Below are positions 1 through 5,754 of a stretch of 7,527 nt of DNA, in pieces. Origin of the DNA: Phycisphaerae bacterium (GTDB lineage: Bacteria; Planctomycetota; Phycisphaerae; Sedimentisphaerales; SG8-4); NCBI GenBank assembly GCA_030614945.1, contig JAUXAH010000086.1, positions 1 through 7,527 on the forward strand. The letters are read 5' to 3'. Below the pieces are notes generated by a model. The model saw only the letters and a list, made by a program, of their open reading frames with translations. It ran no database searches and was not told the origin of the DNA. How positions within the stretch are numbered: the first letter of the stretch is position 1; every line of letters begins with the position of its first letter. The position numbers and the translations under genes were made by a program.

Positions 1-33
1 TCGGAGAAATTAGCCACGAAGACACAAAGACTC

Positions 34-75
34 GAAGTTGAAAGTGAACTAAAGTGAGCTAAAGTGCCTAAAGTT
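34..75 (-). repeat. AAAGTGCCTAAAG-type repeat, copy A
   Basis: CTAAAGT recurs at 49, 59 and 68, giving units of 9-10 bp. The 25-base run at 51-75 recurs exactly, inverted, at 7367-7391, and the similarity extends to about 42 bases with a few differences. It forms part of the left outer arm of the palindrome described at 10-307. Confidence 0.75.
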
Positions 76-128
76 GCAAGAATTGAGTTTGTTAGATTTT
101 AGTACTCTGTAACAAATAAAACGCAGAG

Positions 129-218
129 TGTCATTGCGAGGAGCGCAGCGACGAAGCAATCTCAACCATTCGTGAAGTAGAGATTGCCACGGGCTGCTTC
201 GCAGCCCTCGCAATGACA
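129..218. repeat. REP-like palindromic element (TGTCATTGCGAGG family)
   Basis: The left arm (129-163) begins TGTCATTGCGAGG and ends GCAATCTC. The right arm (180-218) is its imperfect reverse complement, separated by a loop of about 16 bases. The right arm contains its own perfect hairpin, GGGCTGC-TTC-GCAGCCC (191-207). Elements with this TCATTGCGAGGAGCG start are widespread between genes in many bacterial phyla; I recognise the motif from general knowledge. Such REP-like elements are usually non-coding and moved by RAYT-type transposases, but none is in this window. Confidence 0.75.
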
Positions 219-253
219 ACCCTGCAAATCACGTGTTATAGAGTAATAGGCAT

Positions 254-289
254 TTTAGGCACTTTACACTTTAGGCACTTTACACTTCT
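254..289 (+). repeat. Tandem TTTAGGCACTTTACAC units, copy C
   Basis: Two perfect 16-bp units lie at 254-269 and 270-285. Each contains the heptamer CACTTTA twice (260-266, 267-273, 276-282, with a variant at 283-289). This is the right outer arm of the palindrome and is related to the repeats at 34-75 and 7367-7406. Confidence 0.75.
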
Positions 290-314
290 TGGTGCCTTTG
301 TGGCGAAAAAATAA

Positions 315-319
315 AAGGA
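315..319 (+). promoter_or_regulatory. Ribosome-binding site of thiC
   Basis: AAGGA lies 7 bases before the ATG at 327, which fixes the thiC start. No thi-box elements (such as CTGAGA) are visible in the 326 bases upstream. Confidence 0.8.
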
Positions 320-326
320 AAGAACA

Positions 327-1640
327 ATGACAACACAATTACAAATCGCACGAACTGGCACAATTAGCGACCAGGTCAAATTCGTCGCCGAGACTGAAGA
401 CCTCGATGCCAGGCTTGTTCGCAATGAGCTTGCCGCCGGGCGACTGATAATACCAGCGAACAAGCTGCATCTGAATACAAATCTGGCGCCAATTGGTATC
501 GGCCGAGCGCTTACTACAAAGGTAAACGCAAATATCGGCACAAGCAGCGTTCGCTCTTCGGTGGAAGCTGAAATCGAAAAAATGCAAGCCGCTCTGTCCG
601 TAGGCACCGATGCGGTTATGGATTTAAGTACCGGCGGAAACCTTGACGAGACCCGCGAAAAATTGCTGGCCCTCTGTCCCGTACCTTTCGGAACAGTGCC
701 AATCTATCAGGTCATAGAGGGCAGAAATGTCGAGGACATAGACGGCAAAATAATCCTCGAGGTTATCGAAACACAGGCCAAACAGGGCGTGGACTTTTTC
801 ACCATTCACGCCGGCGTGTTAAAGGAGCATCTGCCCCTGCTCGAAAAGCGGGTTGCAGGTATTGTCAGCCGGGGCGGAGCGCTGCTGGCCAAATGGATGC
901 TCTACCACAACAGGCAAAATCCTCTCTATGAAATGTTCGACGATTTGTGCGCACTAATGGCCGAGTATGATGTCTGCTTTTCTCTTGGTGATGGCCTTCG
1001 GCCGGGTGCTATCGCAGACGCCACCGACCAGGCACAAATCGCAGAATTAAGGACCCTCGGAGAGCTTACACAAAGGGCGCAGGAAAAGGGCTGCCAGGTT
1101 ATGGTCGAAGGCCCAGGCCATGTGCCCTTCGACCAGATACAATACAATATGGAAATCCAGCAGGAGATTTGCCGCGGTGCTCCGTTCTACGTCCTCGGCC
1201 CGCTGGTAACCGATATCGCAGCCGGATACGACCATATAACGTCAGCAATCGGCGGAACTGCTGCCGCCTTTTATGGCGCATCGTTTTTGTGCTATGTCAC
1301 GCCGAGGGAGCATCTCGGCCTGCCGAACGCCGATGATGTCCGGGCCGGAGTAGTTGCAGCAAAAATCGCAGCCCACGCCGCTGACGTTGCCCGCGGCTTA
1401 AAAGGTGCTGCTGAGCGGGATAGAGAATTGAGTATTGCGCGGAGCAATTTAGACTGGAAAACGCATCTGGCCCAATCCCTCGACCCGCAAGCGGCTGAGA
1501 GAATGCACCGCGAAGTTTGCAAGGAAATTGGTGCAAAGGAATTACCTTCTGCCGATTACTGTTCGATGTGCGGCCGACAGTGGTGCAGCGTCAGGATAAA
1601 CAAAGAAATCCGCGAGGCAATAAAAAAAATTGACAATTGA
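327..1640 (+). CDS. thiC: Phosphomethylpyrimidine synthase ThiC
   Basis: ThiC is a cytoplasmic radical-SAM enzyme that rearranges aminoimidazole ribotide into HMP phosphate, the pyrimidine half of thiamine. At 437 residues this is the short form, without the N-terminal extension of enterobacterial or plant ThiC. Visible family motifs include NANIGTS (67-73), MDLSTGG (98-104), SLGDGLRPG (219-227), EGPGHVP (261-267) and CYVTPREHLGLP (322-333). The C-terminal cluster-binding motif CX2CX4C is complete (C412, C415, C420). The start follows a good Shine-Dalgarno. The gene stands alone, with no other thiamine gene nearby and no visible TPP riboswitch. The last residues and stop codon already lie in a 7-bp repeat array. 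Paralogous hydroxybenzimidazole synthases (BzaF type) share this fold and cluster motif; with no cobamide genes nearby, ThiC is much the likelier reading. Confidence 0.95.
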   Translation: MTTQLQIARTGTISDQVKFVAETEDLDARLVRNELAAGRLIIPANKLHLNTNLAPIGIGRALTTKVNANIGTSSVRSSVEAEIEKMQAALSVGTDAVMDLSTGGNLDETREKLLALCPVPFGTVPIYQVIEGRNVEDIDGKIILEVIETQAKQGVDFFTIHAGVLKEHLPLLEKRVAGIVSRGGALLAKWMLYHNRQNPLYEMFDDLCALMAEYDVCFSLGDGLRPGAIADATDQAQIAELRTLGELTQRAQEKGCQVMVEGPGHVPFDQIQYNMEIQQEICRGAPFYVLGPLVTDIAAGYDHITSAIGGTAAAFYGASFLCYVTPREHLGLPNADDVRAGVVAAKIAAHAADVARGLKGAAERDRELSIARSNLDWKTHLAQSLDPQAAERMHREVCKEIGAKELPSADYCSMCGRQWCSVRINKEIREAIKKIDN

Positions 1641-1708
1641 ATATTGACCATTGGGTGGACGTAGGACTCGGACTCAATAGCAAATAGTCAATAGGGAATA
1701 GTAAATGG
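1631..1708. repeat. 7-bp-period array filling the thiC/lptG convergent spacer
   Basis: Read in sevens from 1631, the spacer gives TGACAAT, TGAATAT, TGACCAT, TGGGTGG, two divergent units, then CTCAATA, GCAAATA, GTCAATA, GGGAATA and GTAAATG. The phase is unbroken for 11 units. The array starts in the last codons of thiC and ends one base before the stop codon of the opposing permease gene. No convincing terminator is seen: the only inverted repeat (1645-1652 with 1704-1711, 8 bp) has a 51-base loop and no U-tract. Confidence 0.65.
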
Positions 1709-2806
1709 TCAGGTTTTCATTGAATCCAATTCGATAAAGGCTATCGGGGCGAAGATAAAGACCGGCAGCCAGGCCCACAACTCCGGCATTATTCTCTCAA
1801 AGACAACCTCTGTGGCCAACATTTTACAGATAAAAGTTGTGGCGAAACATACCCCTACCATAACGAAGCTAATCATAACAGACGACTTCATAGACTTTGG
1901 GTCACGGCAAACCAGAATCGGAAGGCACACCATAAGCATCACAAAATTGATAATCGGCTCAGTAACGCGAAAATGCTTCTGGCTGTAGAGCTGAGGCAGG
2001 TCTTTGATTTTTGTCCCCTGCGATGCAAGAACAGTTAACTGTCGCGAGCTTAGCAAAGTTTTGTGTCTGGACTTGCGCCTGACAGGGATGTCTTTTGCAG
2101 TAATGTCACTGGCGTAAGAAGCAATCGGCTGCGGCGGTTTAGTGGAATCTTTTTCAGTATATCGCCCGTTGGTTAGGTCCCACCTGCCGGTTTCAGGATT
2201 GTAGACCGCCTCTTCGGCTGATATCCGGCCGATTACCCGCCAGATGGGTGATTTGGGTATTTTGCTTCGGATGATAATGGTCGGATTATACAGCGTTGAT
2301 GTTTTTACGTAAAATCTTTGACTGCAAATTAGTGAACCCTTGCCGTCACCGATAAACCATACATCATAGGACTCCTCGCCGCGAATAGCATCCTGGCCGC
2401 GCACAAGCTTATCTGCAAGCGGCGGTATTAAAAGTTCCTGGTCGATTACAAACAGGCCCGTCAGCAGCAGTGCAAGAATTACTATCGGCCAAATCACCCG
2501 CTTCAAGCTGACTCCCGAAGCCATCACGGCCACTAATTCATTGCAGCGCACCATTTTCGCCAGCGAAAACGCCGCCGCAACTACCGTTATCATTCCCGCG
2601 AAATCGCGAAAGTAAAGAGTGCTGTGCAGAACGTAAAAGCTCAATATGTTCTTAATAACAGCGACGGTGCCAAGGCCGGCGTGCTCCGTAAATTCGTCGA
2701 GATTCACGAACAAATCAATAATTACTCGCAGCCCTATCAGAACGCAAAAGGCGATTGCGTAGCCAATCAGAAAATTCTTTGCAACATATCTGTCTAGTAT
2801 CTTCAT
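1709..2806 (-). CDS. lptG: LptF/LptG family permease, LptG-like
   Basis: This is an inner-membrane subunit of the type expected in the LptB2FG ABC complex, which lifts lipopolysaccharide from the inner membrane toward the outer membrane. At 365 residues it has the usual family size. Membrane segments lie near 12-32, 50-85 (two), 103-121, 285-299, 309-329 and 345-360, with a periplasmic domain at about 125-275. The family coupling region CNELVAVMASGVS (88-100) should contact LptB, and HFRVTEPIINFVMLMVCLP (278-296) matches the second membrane half. The start at MKILDRY is chosen because the 25 open codons upstream are encoded by repeat DNA; its Shine-Dalgarno is weak. It is downstream of the LptF-like gene across a 199-base repeat-filled spacer. 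The F versus G assignment rests on order and motif resemblance. Confidence 0.82.
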   Translation of the reverse strand: MKILDRYVAKNFLIGYAIAFCVLIGLRVIIDLFVNLDEFTEHAGLGTVAVIKNILSFYVLHSTLYFRDFAGMITVVAAAFSLAKMVRCNELVAVMASGVSLKRVIWPIVILALLLTGLFVIDQELLIPPLADKLVRGQDAIRGEESYDVWFIGDGKGSLICSQRFYVKTSTLYNPTIIIRSKIPKSPIWRVIGRISAEEAVYNPETGRWDLTNGRYTEKDSTKPPQPIASYASDITAKDIPVRRKSRHKTLLSSRQLTVLASQGTKIKDLPQLYSQKHFRVTEPIINFVMLMVCLPILVCRDPKSMKSSVMISFVMVGVCFATTFICKMLATEVVFERIMPELWAWLPVFIFAPIAFIELDSMKT

Positions 2807-2814
2807 ATTAATCT

Positions 2815-2998
2815 CGTATCTCGTTGTTAGTATAAATCCGAATATCGAATATCGAAACCCGAAACAATATCTAATGGCCAAAATTCAAATGACCGAAACA
2901 CTAAGTTTTGAAAATTAGAACATTTGAATTTCGAATTTGTTTCGAATTTCAAATTTCGAATTTTACACTTAGTGTTGCGTACTTCGTATTTCGTATCT
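2815..2998. repeat. Degenerate heptamer repeat mosaic between the two lpt genes
   Basis: Several 7-bp blocks are visible: CGTATCT, CGTTGTT (2815-2828); CGAATAT, CGAATAT, CGAAACC, CGAAACA (2839-2866); TGAATTT, CGAATTT, a GTTT break, CGAATTT, CAAATTT, CGAATTT (2925-2963); and CGTACTT, CGTATTT, CGTATCT (2978-2998). Between them is a non-periodic part with AATGGCCAAAATTCAAATGACC character (about 2874-2895). The spacer has no gene. It is open in the frame of the downstream permease for 25 codons, which would mislead automatic start calling. Confidence 0.75.
2897..2976. other. Intercistronic inverted repeat (potential stem-loop)
   Basis: AACACTAAGT (2897-2906) and ACTTAGTGTT (2967-2976) are a perfect 10-bp inverted repeat enclosing 60 bases of CGAATTT-type repeats. 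In the minus-strand transcript this would form a stem between the LptF-like and LptG-like coding regions. It is not a classical terminator, as it has an AT-rich stem, a long loop and no U-tract. It may affect mRNA processing or stability, or may only mark the edges of a repeat insertion. Confidence 0.5.
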
Positions 2999-3005
2999 AT
3001 TAATG

Positions 3006-4601
3006 TTAATTTTTCAGTAACTTTCGATATATCACCATAGCCAACAGGGACAAAAATACCAGACCTGCCCACATCAGGACTATGCCCGGGCCGGCCTGTG
3101 CACCGGGGTTTTTAGCAATGTTTTTGCCCATCATTATGCACACTATCAGCACCCCGGCGGGCACTGAGCTTGCGCCGAAGGCGCTGAGCAGATGCCCTCC
3201 CCTTAAAATAATACCCAGACCGATGCCAATCATTATCACCGACACACAGCCTGTTCCGAATACCAGCCGGGAATGCGCCTCGGCTTCTATTTCAGCCAAG
3301 GTCTGCTGTATTTTTCTGTGAAGTGCATTTCGCAGGCCCTCCAGTTTCGTGCTAGGCCCCTTCCGCAGTGCCGGTGACTCCGAAGCCAGTTTTATGGCTT
3401 CCAAGACATTCTCGGTCTTGAATTCGTCTGTTACTGACTTGGGTATAATCAAGCCGCGAATGATATGACGTCGCGTCAAATCCTCTGACCCGTCCGGACG
3501 CTCCAACGTGGCGTTGTAAAGCTCCATTGTCAAAGTCGGTCCCAGTTCATCCCCCTCGGTATGCAGCAATGCCTTTGTGCATCGCAAGGTCTGTAAAAGT
3601 TCCCTGCTGGCCGCATCGTATTCAACCACCACAACTTCGCCGGACAACTCGACTTTTTCTGCGTCCAGCAGGGCGCAGCGGCTTGCAGTAAATTCGACGA
3701 GCTTCTGGTCGCTGTGCAGTTTATACAAGCTGTTGCTGTCGTCGCCTGTCTTGACGGCAATATCTTCTGCCAATAACTCCACGGTAAGTTGTGCGTAAGT
3801 CTCCCGAGCTAATTTTTCAATCGGATAAAAACGCATCGGCTTGAGGCGAATCCTCTTCATCTCATCAAGCTTCTTGAACTTTATATCATCGCCTAACAGC
3901 GAGCCGAACTCGGCTCTGACCAATGACAACCCGAGGGACAAAGTGCCATCGGGGTCCATTTGATATGTGTTATATGCTGTTATAGATACTTCATTAAATT
4001 TCTCATGTGAAATGAAATTTATCCTGGCTCTCTCAGTAGTGGTGATCGTTTCTATTTCGTGGCTTTTCACCTCGGCGATAACTACACCTGAAAGCGTGTC
4101 ATCTCGCAGGTCGGCCTGGTCGGCGTAAATTACGTATCGGCTGCCCGGCAGCTTATAGTAACCTCTTCGCTGGATGTTGCGGAAAAGTATCTGTTTTGCG
4201 TCGGCCTTAAGTGATTTTTTTGCGCGGTGTACGAAAACCGGCATCACGTGAAAACTCAAAATCAAATTTACTGTCGCCACCATAATCGCCAGCGCCAGGC
4301 CCGGATAAACCAGTGTCAGCAGGCTTATTCCGCTTGCCCTGCAGGCATCGAGCTCATTATCGCTTGCAAATCGGCCGTAAACCAGAGCGGCCGCAAATAA
4401 GGCAGCTATCGGCAATACAAACGTCAGCGTAATCGGCAGAGAATAACCTATAAGGTGAACCACCTGGCGGGGCCCTACGCCGTATTCCTGCATGGGGTGC
4501 AGAATACTGCCCAGACTCATCATTAGTGTCAGCGCCACCGCTGCAAGAAAAAAAACTTTGAAAAGCTCCCGAAATATATATCTGTGCAGGGTAAAAACCA
4601 T
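3006..4601 (-). CDS. lptF: LptF/LptG family permease, LptF-like, enlarged periplasmic domain
   Basis: This is the predicted partner of the downstream LptG-like protein in the LptB2FG lipopolysaccharide extractor. Six membrane segments lie near residues 12-34, 55-76, 98-119, 446-466, 474-493 and 505-525. The coupling region DNELDACRASGIS (81-93) matches the cytoplasmic loop that contacts LptB. The protein is 531 residues, against about 360 in typical LptF, and the excess is in the periplasmic region (about 120-440). Residues 300-365 show strand-rich text such as VELSGEVVVVEYD and LQTLRCTKALLHTEG that resembles LptC/LptA (OstA-like) repeats. The start at MVFTLHRY follows GAGGA about 10 bases upstream; the frame stays open 41 codons further, but through CGCAATA repeats. 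The gene lies 176 bases downstream of the zinc-ribbon protein gene. Confidence 0.85.
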   Translation of the reverse strand: MVFTLHRYIFRELFKVFFLAAVALTLMMSLGSILHPMQEYGVGPRQVVHLIGYSLPITLTFVLPIAALFAAALVYGRFASDNELDACRASGISLLTLVYPGLALAIMVATVNLILSFHVMPVFVHRAKKSLKADAKQILFRNIQRRGYYKLPGSRYVIYADQADLRDDTLSGVVIAEVKSHEIETITTTERARINFISHEKFNEVSITAYNTYQMDPDGTLSLGLSLVRAEFGSLLGDDIKFKKLDEMKRIRLKPMRFYPIEKLARETYAQLTVELLAEDIAVKTGDDSNSLYKLHSDQKLVEFTASRCALLDAEKVELSGEVVVVEYDAASRELLQTLRCTKALLHTEGDELGPTLTMELYNATLERPDGSEDLTRRHIIRGLIIPKSVTDEFKTENVLEAIKLASESPALRKGPSTKLEGLRNALHRKIQQTLAEIEAEAHSRLVFGTGCVSVIMIGIGLGIILRGGHLLSAFGASSVPAGVLIVCIMMGKNIAKNPGAQAGPGIVLMWAGLVFLSLLAMVIYRKLLKN

Positions 4602-4633
4602 TTCTTTACGTTCCTCGTCTGTGTGCCGTGTCA

Positions 4634-4675
4634 CGCAATACGCAATACGCAATACGATATACGCAATACGATATT
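4634..4675. repeat. CGCAATA heptamer tandem array
   Basis: Six consecutive 7-bp units are present: CGCAATA, CGCAATA, CGCAATA, CGATATA, CGCAATA and CGATATT. The array is about 30 bases upstream of the LptF-like start codon, so it would lie in its mRNA leader. It is the cleanest of the heptamer arrays in the window. Confidence 0.85.
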
Positions 4676-4696
4676 GTTTTGCAACAAAATTCTCCA

Positions 4697-4749
4697 GAAG
4701 ACAGAGGACAGAGAACGTGGTCATCCCTCGTCCGTCCTCCGTCGTTCAC
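4697..4749. repeat. GAGGACA and CGTCCGT heptamer blocks
   Basis: Two short blocks are present: GAAGACA, GAGGACA, GAGAACG (4697-4717), then CATCCCT, CGTCCGT, CCTCCGT, CGTTCAC (4722-4749). The first block is purine-rich and the second pyrimidine-rich on the plus strand, so they are partly complementary and could pair. Together with 4634-4675 they fill most of the spacer between the zinc-ribbon protein gene and lptF. Confidence 0.65.
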
Positions 4750-4777
4750 CATTAGCGCCTTGACACAGCTCTCACTC

Positions 4778-5539
4778 TTATTTCGGCAATCTGGTTCCGC
4801 ACCACGGACAAAAATTCCAGGCTCCGCTGCAGTTCTCTCTGCATTTTAGGCATATCTTTGGAGGAAGAAGCGAGCCCAAAGGCAGTCTCCACCTGAATTC
4901 CTTTTCACCCAATTTAATCGAAAAGCCCCCACTCTGCTTGGCGTCAGCAATCTTCTGCCCCTTTTTGTTCTTGGCCGGAAAGAGAAAGAAATGAGCGTTT
5001 TGCCCCATCAGCCCGGACATGTTCACGAAAATAGGTTTCATTATCGATAACAAATTCCTCGTGTCCGCGCCGACCTTATCTTCACTAAGTGGGCGATAGT
5101 AAGTCCCCTGGCTATCTTTAATTTGAATGTTGGCTCGAATGGCTGCTTCGGGTCTGTATGCAATTCCACCCAACGGCCCCATCTTGCCGTCTACGACGAC
5201 GATGAGCGTATAGGGGCGAAGAATCTTGATTAGCTCTTCAACCTGGGTTTCTGTAATCGTGGGGTCCTGTGCCGAGCTAAGACGCCAGAATGCCTCTGGA
5301 ATCCACCAGACCAGCGTCATCTCGTTTACTTTTTGGGACAGCTTTTGAGTCTCGTGGAGCAGCGCGTTGATATTTACCCGGGTTCCCATTTTGGGCTTCT
5401 TTTGCAAAATGGGCTCCGCCTTACCTTCTTGACTTTGCCGGGCCAGGATGTTTGCCATCCACACACACAATAGCAGTACGATTGCGACCAGACTTGCCCG
5501 TCTCTGATTTGACCTTTTGATACCTTTTGAATTATTCAT
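4778..5539 (-). CDS. Exported protein of unknown function with C-terminal zinc ribbon
   Basis: I do not recognise the family of this 253-residue protein. Residues 1-15 are basic and 16-33 are hydrophobic (SLVAIVLLLCVWMANILA), giving a signal peptide or N-terminal anchor; C25 is not in a lipobox. A linker leads to a mixed globular region (about 52-222) containing MTLVWWIPEAFW (74-85), YTLIVVVDGKMGPLGG (110-125) and NAHFFLFPAKN (181-191). The C-terminus has CLKC (230-233), an extra C237 and CPWC (244-247), a CX2C-X10-CX2C zinc-ribbon pattern. If the N-terminus is exported, this ribbon would be outside the cytoplasm, which is uncommon; otherwise the protein is anchored with the domain inside. 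AAAGGA about 9 bases before the ATG supports the start. It lies just upstream of lptF on the same strand. Confidence 0.8.
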   Translation of the reverse strand: MNNSKGIKRSNQRRASLVAIVLLLCVWMANILARQSQEGKAEPILQKKPKMGTRVNINALLHETQKLSQKVNEMTLVWWIPEAFWRLSSAQDPTITETQVEELIKILRPYTLIVVVDGKMGPLGGIAYRPEAAIRANIQIKDSQGTYYRPLSEDKVGADTRNLLSIMKPIFVNMSGLMGQNAHFFLFPAKNKKGQKIADAKQSGGFSIKLGEKEFRWRLPLGSLLPPKICLKCRENCSGAWNFCPWCGTRLPK

Positions 5540-5712
5540 CTTGCATTATCCTTTCTTGCCAATAACGCTCAATCGTCGAATTACTTCGTTTACACCGTTA
5601 GCAATTATATCCTGGCGGATAGCAAAATTGATATTTCTAAGGAGGGCTATGTTACCAAATTGTCTCTATTTAGCAAGAGTAATGACATCGCACCAATCCC
5701 CCCGCGCCGGGA
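5540..5712. other. Leader region upstream of the zinc-ribbon protein gene
   Basis: No gene is supported in this spacer. It contains a small perfect hairpin, TATCC-TGGC-GGATA (5608-5621). AAGGAGGG on the plus strand (5639-5646) reads CCCTCCTT in the minus-strand transcript, about 85 bases before the gene's own AAAGGA. The part next to hisG instead carries a heptamer array (5713-5754). Confidence 0.4.
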
Positions 5713-5754
5713 CAATAAACAATAGTAAATAATCAATTATCAATAATCAATTAC
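5713..5754. repeat. CAATAAT-type heptamer array abutting the hisG stop
   Basis: Six 7-bp units are in phase: CAATAAA, CAATAGT, AAATAAT, CAATTAT, CAATAAT and CAATTAC. The last base overlaps the hisG stop codon (5754-5756 on the minus strand). An 18-base stretch at 5727-5744 matches the inverted sequence at 7345-7362 at 16 positions. Confidence 0.75.

Larger units (their letters stand above)
10..307. repeat. Large nested imperfect palindrome upstream of thiC
   Basis: The two halves are related as nested inverted repeats. The outer ends are TTAGCCAC (10-17) and GTGGCGAA (300-307). Next come AAAGTGCCTAAAGT-type units (about 41-75) facing TTTAGGCACTTTACAC units (254-285). Inside these, TACTCTGTAACA (103-114) faces TGTTATAGAGTA (234-245), 11 of 12 paired. 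The core is the REP-like hairpin at 129-218. The left outer arm also has three 8-bp units (14-37). No open reading frame or transposase is present and no target-site duplication is clear. It is either a non-autonomous mobile element or repeat units that accumulated symmetrically. The right end stops 7 bases before the thiC ribosome-binding site, so it forms most of the thiC leader. Confidence 0.7.

Noticed and set aside
10..307. CRISPR array
   Set aside because: Repeats are inverted or directly tandem with no regular unique spacers, and there are no cas genes.
236..607. 123-codon minus-strand reading frame over the thiC start, with further frames inside thiC
   Set aside because: They are shadows of the well-supported thiC frame, with no family resemblance or ribosome-binding site.
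327..1640. BzaF-type 5-hydroxybenzimidazole synthase instead of ThiC
   Set aside because: The motifs fit general ThiC and no cobamide genes are nearby, though sequence reading alone cannot fully exclude it.
1645..1711. Possible bidirectional terminator between thiC and lptG
   Set aside because: The 8-bp stem has a 51-base loop and no U-tract, and its arms come from the heptamer repeats.
3082..3321. Plus-strand frames within the lptF region (also 3577-3798 and 4492-4849)
   Set aside because: They are antisense to a clear six-helix permease or run through repeat DNA, and show no recognisable protein.
5460..5539. Lipoprotein signal in the zinc-ribbon protein (C25)
   Set aside because: The residues before C25 are leucines and lack the small residue required at -1 of a lipobox.
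5649..5732. 27-codon plus-strand ORF with an AAGGAGG motif before it
   Set aside because: The spacing is only 3 bases, the peptide has no features and it ends in repeat DNA. It is noted only within the leader finding.
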